DNA of 23,712 nt from an uncultured Phascolarctobacterium sp. (GTDB taxonomy: Bacteria; Bacillota; Negativicutes; Acidaminococcales; Acidaminococcaceae). The DNA lies in assembly GCF_900753045.1 (NCBI RefSeq), contig NZ_CAADXO010000069.1, positions 1 to 23,712 on the forward strand. Direction: 5' to 3'. The position numbers were made by a program, and so were the translations under genes. Below the pieces are notes generated by a model that worked only from the letters and a program-made list of their open reading frames with translations, searched no databases and had not been told where the DNA came from. Shown here piece after piece: positions 1 to 6,347 of this stretch (position 1 is its first letter; each line of letters starts with the position of its first letter).

Positions 1-83
1 CTAAAGAACCGCCGTGTACCGAACGGTACGCACGGTGGTGTGAGAGGACGACTGCTCAAATAATGAGCAGTCTCCTACTCGAT
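1..83 (+). mobile_element. 3' end of a group II intron (domains V and VI), partial
   Basis: Positions 6-40 fold into a hairpin in which CCGCCGTGTACC is opposed by GGTACGCACGGTGG, the compact shape and sequence style of group II intron domain V. Positions 44-76 form a second hairpin (ACTGCTCA 51-58 with TGAGCAGT 64-71) followed by CTCCTACTCGAT, as expected for domain VI with its branch-point region and the intron 3' end. The intron body and its reverse transcriptase/maturase gene would lie before base 1. The exact 3' boundary (about 83) is an estimate. Intron identity is recognised by pattern, not by a covariance-model search. Confidence 0.75.
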
Positions 84-91
84 TCCGGGCA

Positions 92-97
92 TATAAT
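92..97 (+). promoter_or_regulatory. -10 box (TATAAT) just downstream of the intron end
   Basis: A perfect TATAAT lies about 9 nt after the presumed intron 3' end and about 55 nt before the lipoprotein start. No acceptable -35 hexamer sits 16-18 nt upstream; that position (69-74, agtctc) falls inside intron domain VI. The original -35 may have been separated from the -10 when the intron inserted. Confidence 0.35.
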
Positions 98-151
98 GAG
101 CATAGAGAAAAGCAAAAAGCTTAAGCAGATGAAAAAAAGGAGGCGAAGTTT

Positions 152-691
152 ATGAAAAAGCAATTTAAGTATCTGGCTGCGGCGGGTTTGATTGCAGCGC
201 TGCTTTTGGCGGCAGGCTGCGGGGATGATGCCAAGGACAAAAAGCCTGCGCCTGAGCCCGATAAGAAGGTGGAGAATGTTGTAGTAAAACCTCAGGACGG
301 AAAATATTACAGATATCCTGATTACATTAAGGATGTGACGGAAACACCGAAGATGACACCTGAAATAGTTAAGTACATTGATGATTTTGCCTCGACGCTT
401 GAATTCCACCCGTCTTACAATGGTAAATTCGTCAATGATTCCAAGATAAAGAATCCTAATGAAAAATATCATGCTGTTTATCTGTATGCCCTTGGACCCA
501 AGCATAACAAGAAGATAAAGTTTAAAAATTCCAAAGGTAAGGAAGTTTATCAGCATCAGGTTTACACCATCAATATGCAGATAGAGGCTGCTACCAATAA
601 ATTAACATCTGTACTATGCTCTATTTTCGAACAGAATCCGGATATTCCTGATGGCAAAACTACATATGTTGTGAGAAAATCCTTTAATTAA
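152..691 (+). CDS. Predicted lipoprotein of unknown function
   Basis: The 179-residue protein begins with a short basic n-region (MKKQFK), a hydrophobic stretch of about 14 residues and a lipobox, LLAAGC, with the lipidated cysteine at residue 23. It is therefore expected to be exported by Sec, processed by signal peptidase II and anchored in a membrane. Gly-Asp follows the cysteine, so there is no obvious inner-membrane retention signal by the enterobacterial rule. The charged linker (DDAKDKKPAPEPDKK) leads to a soluble domain of about 140 residues with no motif I recognise. The start is supported by AGGAGGCG 8-10 nt upstream. It is transcribed alone: intron remnant before, strong terminator at 801-830 after. 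Confidence 0.8.
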   Translation: MKKQFKYLAAAGLIAALLLAAGCGDDAKDKKPAPEPDKKVENVVVKPQDGKYYRYPDYIKDVTETPKMTPEIVKYIDDFASTLEFHPSYNGKFVNDSKIKNPNEKYHAVYLYALGPKHNKKIKFKNSKGKEVYQHQVYTINMQIEAATNKLTSVLCSIFEQNPDIPDGKTTYVVRKSFN

Positions 692-800
692 GTTGCGCTT
701 TGAAATGGTGTTATGGTCTTTGCTAAGAAAGAAATGCTTATCTTCAGAAGCTGCCGATGAAAAGCAGTATATCTGGCAGTGTTGTAAGTGAACTGCTGCG

Positions 801-830
801 AGCCGCTGCGCGTGAGCGTGGCGGCTTTTT
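801..830 (+). terminator. Rho-independent terminator after the lipoprotein gene
   Basis: AGCCGCTGCGC (801-811) pairs over 11 positions (two G-T wobbles) with GCGTGGCGGCT (816-826) around a GTGA loop, and four further T residues follow. It lies about 110 nt after the stop codon and separates the lipoprotein gene from the small-gene cluster. Confidence 0.9.
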
Positions 831-844
831 GAAGTGGTAAATAG

Positions 845-873
845 TTATCAAAAAGTTATTCGTGTGATATAAT
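845..873 (+). promoter_or_regulatory. Sigma-A-type promoter for the small-gene cluster
   Basis: TTATCA (845-850), a 17-nt spacer and a perfect TATAAT (868-873) with an extended TG motif at 865-866. Predicted transcription start is near 880, giving a leader of about 34 nt before the first small gene. Confidence 0.75.
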
Positions 874-913
874 TTGAGTAGAGCTGATCAGCAATTTATG
901 AGGTGGTGAAAAT

Positions 914-1195
914 ATGGAGAACAAAGATACAGCTTATTTGAGCAACAAAGATGGGTTTACGACTTTTTCTTATGGCGGTTATGATTTTCGTTTTAAAACA
1001 TCAGATAGGTTAGTGAAATATTTAAAAGTTAAAGAATGGGATGCTCCATATGGATACATTGTTGTTGATTGTTTGCACGAAAAGTTAGGTGTGGTTGAAG
1101 ACTATATTGATTTGCTTCCCATGCTGGATAACTTATATTTTAATGCTAAGAAATTTTTAGCGCCGATAAAAAAAGTGGAGGTGCGTTATGGCTGA
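914..1195 (+). CDS. Small protein of unknown function, first gene of overlapping trio
   Basis: A 93-residue soluble protein, rich in aromatic and charged residues, with no signal peptide or membrane segment. The second half (GYIVVDCLHEKLGVVEDYID and on to PIKKVEVRYG) looks like a compact alpha/beta domain. I do not recognise a named family with confidence. The start ATG has GAGGTGG 7 nt upstream. Its last codons overlap the start of the next gene (1188), and all three small genes have their own ribosome binding sites inside the preceding gene, so they are translationally coupled and probably work together. Base composition is clearly more AT-rich than valS, suggesting acquisition. Confidence 0.75.
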   Translation: MENKDTAYLSNKDGFTTFSYGGYDFRFKTSDRLVKYLKVKEWDAPYGYIVVDCLHEKLGVVEDYIDLLPMLDNLYFNAKKFLAPIKKVEVRYG

Positions 1196-1424
1196 TGTTC
1201 AAAAATTAGCAGATGCTGCTGAGGTTATCGTTCAAGGATATGCGTTTATTGATAGGGGCGAGGGTGTAACTGTTATAAATTTGCATAAGCCTGATCATGC
1301 TGCTTATTTCTATAATAATGAGCTTGTAGAAACTAATATGGATGATATCGAAGCGTATAAAGTCAACAAGCTTTATCAGGCCAATGTGAAGTATATGGAG
1401 AAGGATTATGCCAAAGTACTTTGA
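1188..1424 (+). CDS. Small protein of unknown function, second gene of trio
   Basis: A 78-residue soluble protein. The N-terminal third (ADVQKLADAAEVIVQGYAFI) looks helical, followed by a possible beta pair (EGVTVINLHK) and a C-terminal stretch NNELVETNMDDIEAYKVNKL that reads as a helix. No named family is recognised with confidence. The ATG overlaps the previous gene's stop region by 8 nt and is preceded by GGAGGTG at 1175-1181. The size, composition and coupling to a DUF4160-like partner resemble the small accessory operons in which toxin-antitoxin-like genes occur, but that role is inference only. Confidence 0.72.
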   Translation: MADVQKLADAAEVIVQGYAFIDRGEGVTVINLHKPDHAAYFYNNELVETNMDDIEAYKVNKLYQANVKYMEKDYAKVL

Positions 1425-1689
1425 TTTTAAAGTTTGTGGATATTATCTTTATTTTACAAGTAAGTGTATTATTGAATGCATGCATGTACATGCTAGTGAC
1501 AAACGTTTGACTGAAGCTGGTTCAGCAAAGTTTTTTGTAAAAGGTAACGGCGATACAGAACTGATGAAGCAAGGTACGTTAAATGATTTGGATGTACGTA
1601 AAATACAAGGATTTATCAAAGAACATTATGTAGAAATGTATGACTTGTGGTCTGCATGGAGTGATAATGGATATTATAGGGGAAAGTAA
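1408..1689 (+). CDS. DUF4160-like small protein, third gene of trio
   Basis: A 93-residue protein. The N-terminal pattern (MPKYFDFKVCGYYLYF), a central His-Val-His-Ala motif, an AKFFVKG strand and a helix (KIQGFIKEHYVEMYDLWSAW) match the general plan of DUF4160 proteins, in which a beta strand precedes an H-x-H motif and a long helix ends the domain. DUF4160 genes are often found beside another small gene (commonly DUF2442) in mobile, TA-like neighbourhoods; the biochemical role is not established. The start lies inside the preceding gene (17-nt overlap) with GGAGAAGG just upstream. Family assignment is by eye and moderate. Confidence 0.68.
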   Translation: MPKYFDFKVCGYYLYFTSKCIIECMHVHASDKRLTEAGSAKFFVKGNGDTELMKQGTLNDLDVRKIQGFIKEHYVEMYDLWSAWSDNGYYRGK

Positions 1690-1693
1690 CAAT

Positions 1694-1891
1694 ATGCCTT
1701 TGATTTGGGAGATGGCAAGGGAGAAAGAGCTTGGGGTAGCTGTGCCGTTTTTGCCATAACGTGTATAGTATAATGCAAATTAAATTACTAATAATCGTGC
1801 GGATTTAGCTACTTTTGAAGATGGCTATCATTTTGATAATTATGCTGAAGAGTTTAAACAGGACACTGACAGCGATAATGAGAATTATTGA
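1694..1891 (+). pseudogene. Possible decayed fourth gene of the small-gene cluster
   Basis: An ATG at 1694, 4 nt after the DUF4160-like stop and 8 nt after a plausible AGGGGAAAG, opens 21 codons (MPLIWEMAREKELGVAVPFL...) ending at a stop at 1757-1759. The same frame meets further stops at 1766 and 1781, then stays open from 1784 to a stop at 1889-1891, encoding an acidic tail (ATFEDGYHFDNYAEEFKQDT...). Two coding-looking segments in one frame separated by clustered stops fit a degraded gene. Chance cannot be excluded at this length; the first part could also be a short real gene. Confidence 0.3.
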
Positions 1892-1919
1892 CATAATATA
1901 AGTTTTGGAGGTTAAGTGT

Positions 1920-3239
1920 ATGTCTGACACAAGTAACACTAATAATTTTGAATTTCCATTTCAAAAGAAGCATATTAATGCTTGCTCTAGTGTTGGAGAA
2001 TTATTGCCTCTGTGGAAATTAGCACATAAGTGTGAAGTTAATACTGATTATATTGCTGGTAATGTACCTGCTTATGCTTTTTTGCCTGATGGGATAATTA
2101 ACGAAGAAAGTTTTGCTAAAAGTTCGCCAAGAGTTTTGTTTATTGCTAAAGAAGCTTATTGGTATGGTGAACATGATGATGATAAAGCAGCTGCTAAAAA
2201 TGCTGAAAATGTTATGTTTTGGCATCGCAGGGTAGCTTATGGTGAAGTGCCGGAAACGATATTCTCTAAGCGTCTTTCTATGCTGGCTAATGCTATTTTT
2301 AATGATGATTTTAGGACGATAAATAAAGACCATACCGCTTTGCGTTCTGTCGCAGTTATAAATTTGAATAAGCGTGGAGGGTTTGTTGGTTGCGTATGGA
2401 AAACTTTAGAGGAATATGTAAAACGGTATGATGAATTTATCAGCCAAGAGATAGAATTAATTTCTCCTGAATTAATAGTGTGTTGTGGAGATGGAGTACG
2501 CTGGCTGTTAGAAAATTATATTCGATTAGATAAGCAAATCAAGGTTATTTCATTGTATCACCCTAGCTGTTGGAGTATTAGCGATGAAAAATATCTTCAG
2601 ATGCTGCAAAAAGCTCTTGCAGGTAATGTGGTAAGTAATAGTGAAACTCTTTCCGTTATAGAAAATGCAATTGAAAGTGAAAATAAAAACCTTTCTGCTG
2701 ATAAAGATATAATTGAAAGCGAAAATATCGAACTTCTTGCTACGAAAAATGCAATTGAAAAAGAAGATTTGGCTAGAAGTAGTTATATGAAGATGTATGG
2801 TGCTGGTACTACATTGCAATTTAACCAAAAAGTAAATGTTTATTATGATACGTTAGCACACAGCCCGCAAAATTATCCATATATAGGTTTATATACGGAT
2901 AAGGCAGTAAGAGCTATAGGTAAGGTGAAGGCTGTTATTGTAACTGAATTTGCAGATAATGTATTACAGTATCGTGCTGAACAGGGTGAAATAACAGATG
3001 AACGTAAGCAGACGATACTTGAAGCCATAGAGGATGGTAAAAAGTATGGTTACAATTTGCTTAGATGTCCGCATAAATATTTTTTTGTTGAGCAATTTTT
3101 CCAGACGGAATATAAAAAGACTTCGCATGGTGGAGCACGGTTTGTTAAAGTGTTTGATTTAAACAAATTGCTGGGAGTTGAGGAGTTGCCGTCAACAGAA
3201 GAAATAGCAAAGATACTTGCTGAAAAAACATGGGAGTGA
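1920..3239 (+). CDS. UDG-superfamily-like protein with repeat linker and unknown C-terminal domain
   Basis: A 439-residue soluble protein. The N-terminal domain (about 60-245) has a strand-loop PRVLFIAKEAYWYGEHDD, a later strand ELIVCCGDGVRWLL and a motif ISLYHPSCWS. This order, with a glycosylase-style acidic loop and a C-terminal His-Pro-Ser motif, resembles the uracil-DNA-glycosylase superfamily fold, though GEAPG is not intact. Residues 250-291 are three 14-residue repeats (AIESENKNLSADKD, IIESENIELLATKN, AIEKEDLARSSYMK), probably a helical linker. The C-terminal domain (about 292-439; GLYTDKAVRAIGKVKAVI, LLRCPHKYFFVEQFF) is unrecognised and might be a PUA/EVE-like reader. I chose ATG 1920 over TTG 1905 because GGAGG (1907-1911) lies 8 nt before it. 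AT-rich, no own terminator seen. Function could be nucleic-acid surveillance or defence; that is inference. Confidence 0.7.
   Translation: MSDTSNTNNFEFPFQKKHINACSSVGELLPLWKLAHKCEVNTDYIAGNVPAYAFLPDGIINEESFAKSSPRVLFIAKEAYWYGEHDDDKAAAKNAENVMFWHRRVAYGEVPETIFSKRLSMLANAIFNDDFRTINKDHTALRSVAVINLNKRGGFVGCVWKTLEEYVKRYDEFISQEIELISPELIVCCGDGVRWLLENYIRLDKQIKVISLYHPSCWSISDEKYLQMLQKALAGNVVSNSETLSVIENAIESENKNLSADKDIIESENIELLATKNAIEKEDLARSSYMKMYGAGTTLQFNQKVNVYYDTLAHSPQNYPYIGLYTDKAVRAIGKVKAVIVTEFADNVLQYRAEQGEITDERKQTILEAIEDGKKYGYNLLRCPHKYFFVEQFFQTEYKKTSHGGARFVKVFDLNKLLGVEELPSTEEIAKILAEKTWE
2667..2792 (+). repeat. Three tandem 42-nt repeats inside the UDG-like gene
   Basis: Units at 2667-2708, 2709-2750 and 2751-2792 each begin with [g/a][c/t]aattgaaa and encode 14 residues. 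The first two match over most of their length and the third diverges after about 15 nt. They encode the linker between the two domains. Unit length is a multiple of three, so copy number can vary without breaking the frame. Confidence 0.75.
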
Positions 3240-3262
3240 GAATAATTGCTTTATTCCCCCTC

Positions 3263-3292
3263 TTGACAATCCCACCTTATCCTTGCTAAGAT
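3263..3292 (+). promoter_or_regulatory. valS promoter
   Basis: A perfect TTGACA (3263-3268), an 18-nt spacer and TAAGAT (3287-3292) with an extended -10 TG at 3284-3285. Transcription would begin near 3300, at the start of the T-box leader, leaving a leader of about 265 nt before valS. Confidence 0.75.
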
Positions 3293-3299
3293 ATAGAGT

Positions 3300-3552
3300 A
3301 TAACAAAATATCTACAAGCAAGGAACGAGAGGCTTATCTCCGCAAAGCCACTAAAGAGAAGCAGCGGTTGGTGCAAGCTGTGTGGCGGTGAGGTGAGTGT
3401 AGCTCGGGAGCTGTTTTGCTGAACATCATAGTAGGCAAAAACGTGCGCACACGTTACGTGCATTGAGTGCCTTGTGCAAAAAGCATAAGGAAGATAGGTG
3501 GTACCACGATTATTCGCCCTGTCCGTAAAGGACAGGGCTTGTTTATTTTTAA
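3300..3552 (+). promoter_or_regulatory. T-box leader controlling valS
   Basis: The conserved T-box core AGGTGGTACCACG is at 3496-3508; its UGGU can pair with the uncharged ACCA end of tRNA-Val. It is followed at once by a terminator hairpin, GCCCTGTCC (3516-3524) with GGACAGGGC (3530-3538), and a T-rich run. Upstream lie a long Stem I region (about 3325-3440) with a GGTTGGTGCAAGCT distal-loop-like segment and an ACGTG-CGCA-CACGT hairpin (3441-3454). A GTA valine triplet at 3431-3433 after GAACATCATA is the best specifier candidate, but I could not fold Stem I fully. Known mechanism: uncharged tRNA stabilises the antiterminator and lets transcription proceed into the synthetase gene. Confidence 0.9.
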
Positions 3553-3566
3553 GGAGGAATTTTTTT

Positions 3567-6221
3567 ATGTGTGAAGAGCATAATATCCCTAAGGTTTATG
3601 ATCCTGCTTCCGTAGAGAAGAAGTGGTATAAATTCTGGGAAGAGCATCGTTATTTTCATGCCGAAGTAGAAGAAGGCAAGGACGCTTTCAGTATTGTTAT
3701 CCCCCCACCGAACATCACTGGTCAGCTGCATATGGGCCATGCGCTGGATAATACCCTGCAGGATATCTTAATCCGCTGGCACCGCATGATGGGCCACAAC
3801 ACCCTGTGGATGCCCGGCTATGACCATGCAGGCCTGGCAACCCAGATTAAGGTTGAAGAGGTTATCAAAAAAGAGGAAGGCAAGACTCGTTACGACCTGG
3901 GCCGCGAAGAGTTCCTGAAACGCGTTTGGAAATGGAAGGAGCAATACGGCGACCGCATTATCAACCAGCTGAAGCATCTGGGCGTTTCCTGCGACTGGGA
4001 GCGTAAGCGCTTCACTATGGATGAGGGCTGCTCCAAGGCTGTTCGCGAGGTTTTCTGCACTCTGTTTGAAAAGGGCCTGATTTACAAAGGCACCCGTATC
4101 ACCAACTGGTGCGTAAACTGCAACACCGCACTGAGCGATATTGAGGTTGAGCATAAGGACGATCCGGGCCATCTTTGGTACATCAACTACCCGGTAGTTG
4201 AAGAAGAAGGCCGCAGCCTGATGATTGCTACCACCCGTCCGGAAACTCTGCCCGGCGATACTGCAGTAGCAGTTAACCCTGAGGACCCGCGTTATGGCGA
4301 CCTGGTTGGCAAAACTCTGCGTCTGCCGACTACCGACAGAATTATTCCTATCATCGCTGATAGCTATGTTGATACCAAATTTGGTACCGGCGCTGTAAAA
4401 ATTACTCCGTCCCATGATCCTAACGACTATGAGATGGGTATCCGTCACAACCTGCCGAGCATCGTTGTTATCGGCATGGACGGCATTATGACTAAAGAAG
4501 CTGGCAAGTATGAAGGCATGACTCGTGAGGAATGCCGTAAGGCTATCGTTGCCGACCTGAAGGCCGACGGCTATCTGGTTAAGGTTGAAGAGCATTCCCA
4601 TGCTGTAGGTCACTGCCAACGCTGCGGCCATGCTGTTGAATCTCAGGTTTCTACCCAATGGTTCGTTAAGATGGAGCCTTTGGTTAAAGCTGCTGTTGAT
4701 TGCGTTGAAGACGGCCGTACTCAGTTCGTACCGGAACGCTTCACTAAAACCTATACCGGCTGGATGGATAACATCCGTGACTGGTGTATTTCCCGTCAAA
4801 TCTGGTGGGGCCATCGCATTCCTGTATGGTACTGCGATGACTGCGGCGAAATGAGCGCCAGCCGTACCGATTTGACTGTCTGCCCGAAATGCGGCAGTGC
4901 ACATATCCATCAGGACGAGGACGCACTGGATACCTGGTTCAGCTCCGCTCTGTGGCCGTTCTCTACCATGGGCTGGCCTGATAAAACTCCGCTGCTGAAG
5001 CAATTCTATCCGACAAGCGTACTCGTAACCGGTTACGATATCATCTTCTTCTGGGTTGCACGTATGCTGATTATGGGTATGGAATTCATGCATGAGATTC
5101 CGTTCGACAAGGTATTCATCCATGGTCTGGTACGCGACAGTCAGGGCCGCAAGATGTCTAAATCTCTGGGCAACGGCATCGACCCGCTGGAGGTTATTGA
5201 CCAATACGGCGCTGATACCCTGCGCTTCATGCTGATTACCGGCAACACCCCGGGCAACGATATGCGTTTCTACTGGGAGCGCGTTGAGGCAACCCGTAAC
5301 TTTGCCAACAAGATCTGGAACGCTTCCCGTTTCGCTCTGATGAATATGGAAGGCTACGATGCCAACGCTAAGCTGGCTCCGTATACTCTGGCAGATAAAT
5401 GGATTCTGTCCCGTCTGCAGCACACCGCTAAGAGCGTTACCGAAATGCTGGAGAAGTTCGAGCTGGGTGAAGCTGGCCGCATGATTTACGACTTCATCTG
5501 GGGCGAGGTTTGCGACTGGTACATCGAGCTGGCTAAACCGCGTCTGTATAATAAAGAAAACGCCGAAGAGCGTGCAACCGCACAGCATGTTCTGGCAACC
5601 GTACTGACCAGCGCTATGCAGCTGCTGCATCCGTACATGCCGTTCATCACCGAGGAAATTTACCAATGCCTGCCGCATGAAGCAGAAAGCATTATGATTT
5701 CCAAGTGGCCTGAGGCTGACGAAGCTCTGATGGACGACGAGGCTGAACGCCTGATGGGCGCAATCATGGAAAGCATCAAGGCTATCCGTAACATGCGTGC
5801 AGAAGTAAACGTACCGCCCGGAAAGAAGGTTCCGGCAACCATGCTGGCTGCTGCCGACCTGAAGGACGGCATTGAGGCTAACGCCGACTACATCCACCTG
5901 ATGGGCGCTATCAGCGAGCTGACTGTGCTGGCTGACAATGCTGCTAAACCTGAAAATGCTATGGCTGCAGTTGTAGCAGGCATTGAGGTTTATCTGCCAC
6001 TGGCAGGCCTGATTGATGTCGAGAAGGAGAATGCCCGCCTGAACAAAGAGCTGGCTGCTATCGACAAGGAGCTGAGCCGTGTTGAAGGCAAGCTGGGCAA
6101 CGCCGGCTTCCTGGCTAAAGCACCTGAGGCTGTTATCGAAAAAGAAAAGGCTAAGGCTGAAGAGCTGAACGGTAAAAAGGCTGCGATTAACGAGCGCCTG
6201 GAATACCTGAAGACTCTCTGA
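3567..6221 (+). CDS. valS: Valyl-tRNA synthetase
   Basis: Class I aminoacyl-tRNA synthetase that charges tRNA-Val with valine using ATP, in the cytoplasm. The 884 residues match the usual bacterial length. The HIGH-type motif is HMGH at 55-58 inside PPPNITGQLHMGHAL; the KMSKS motif is at 529-533 (GRKMSKSLGN). The CP1 editing domain, which removes mischarged threonine, shows TTRPETLPGDTAVAVNP. Two CxxC pairs at 423-426 and 439-442 suggest zinc binding. The anticodon-binding domain is followed by a C-terminal coiled coil (DVEKENARLNKELAAIDKEL), typical of ValRS. Start chosen at ATG 3567 with AAGGAGG 9 nt upstream; an upstream in-frame extension would run into the T-box terminator. Codon use is markedly more GC-rich than the preceding accessory genes. 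Expression is controlled by the T-box leader. Confidence 0.98.
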   Translation: MCEEHNIPKVYDPASVEKKWYKFWEEHRYFHAEVEEGKDAFSIVIPPPNITGQLHMGHALDNTLQDILIRWHRMMGHNTLWMPGYDHAGLATQIKVEEVIKKEEGKTRYDLGREEFLKRVWKWKEQYGDRIINQLKHLGVSCDWERKRFTMDEGCSKAVREVFCTLFEKGLIYKGTRITNWCVNCNTALSDIEVEHKDDPGHLWYINYPVVEEEGRSLMIATTRPETLPGDTAVAVNPEDPRYGDLVGKTLRLPTTDRIIPIIADSYVDTKFGTGAVKITPSHDPNDYEMGIRHNLPSIVVIGMDGIMTKEAGKYEGMTREECRKAIVADLKADGYLVKVEEHSHAVGHCQRCGHAVESQVSTQWFVKMEPLVKAAVDCVEDGRTQFVPERFTKTYTGWMDNIRDWCISRQIWWGHRIPVWYCDDCGEMSASRTDLTVCPKCGSAHIHQDEDALDTWFSSALWPFSTMGWPDKTPLLKQFYPTSVLVTGYDIIFFWVARMLIMGMEFMHEIPFDKVFIHGLVRDSQGRKMSKSLGNGIDPLEVIDQYGADTLRFMLITGNTPGNDMRFYWERVEATRNFANKIWNASRFALMNMEGYDANAKLAPYTLADKWILSRLQHTAKSVTEMLEKFELGEAGRMIYDFIWGEVCDWYIELAKPRLYNKENAEERATAQHVLATVLTSAMQLLHPYMPFITEEIYQCLPHEAESIMISKWPEADEALMDDEAERLMGAIMESIKAIRNMRAEVNVPPGKKVPATMLAAADLKDGIEANADYIHLMGAISELTVLADNAAKPENAMAAVVAGIEVYLPLAGLIDVEKENARLNKELAAIDKELSRVEGKLGNAGFLAKAPEAVIEKEKAKAEELNGKKAAINERLEYLKTL

Positions 6222-6233
6222 TAAAACCGTACA

Positions 6234-6304
6234 AAACCGTACAACCCATTGCCACGTAAGGCTTTGGGGCTGTACGGTTTTTTATATGTGTACGGTATTG
6301 AGTT
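6234..6304 (+). repeat. 71-bp dispersed repeat, copy A, with terminator-like hairpin
   Basis: This copy matches 13042-13112 at 66 of 71 positions in the same orientation. AAAACCGTACA (6233-6243) pairs with TGTACGGTTTT (6271-6281), enclosing inner CC/GG and GCC/GGC pairs that are kept in both copies; a T-run follows, so it can terminate valS transcription. A second TGTACGGT at about 6289-6296 forms part of the element, and the 10-bp AAAACCGTAC is duplicated at its left edge in this copy only. Together with the other copy it brackets the uptake cassette. Confidence 0.85.
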
Positions 6305-6311
6305 TAAATAG

Positions 6312-6347
6312 AAAAAGCTTACGACGGACAGTGCGTTGTAAGCTTTT
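6312..6347. terminator. Bidirectional terminator between valS and the LysR gene
   Basis: AAAAAGCTTACGAC pairs with GTTGTAAGCTTTTT, with A- and T-runs on both sides, so the hairpin can act on either strand. It begins immediately next to the stop codon of the convergent LysR gene (6348-6350). It would end transcripts arriving from both valS and the regulator. Confidence 0.8.

Noticed and set aside
1769..1774. A TATAAT upstream of the UDG-like gene as a promoter
   Set aside because: No -35 hexamer lies at 16-18 nt (TTGCCA is only 12 nt away), and it falls in the decayed reading frame; it may still be weakly active but is not supported.
1905..1919. TTG at 1905 as start of the UDG-like gene
   Set aside because: The GGAGG site overlaps it directly and is correctly spaced for ATG 1920.
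3498..3566. N-terminal extension of valS from 3498
   Set aside because: It lies within the T-box core and terminator hairpin; AAGGAGG supports ATG 3567.
3768..5897. A 709-codon open frame on the minus strand opposite valS
   Set aside because: It is antisense to an unambiguous valyl-tRNA synthetase gene, and its translation has no domain features; it reflects the codon bias of valS.
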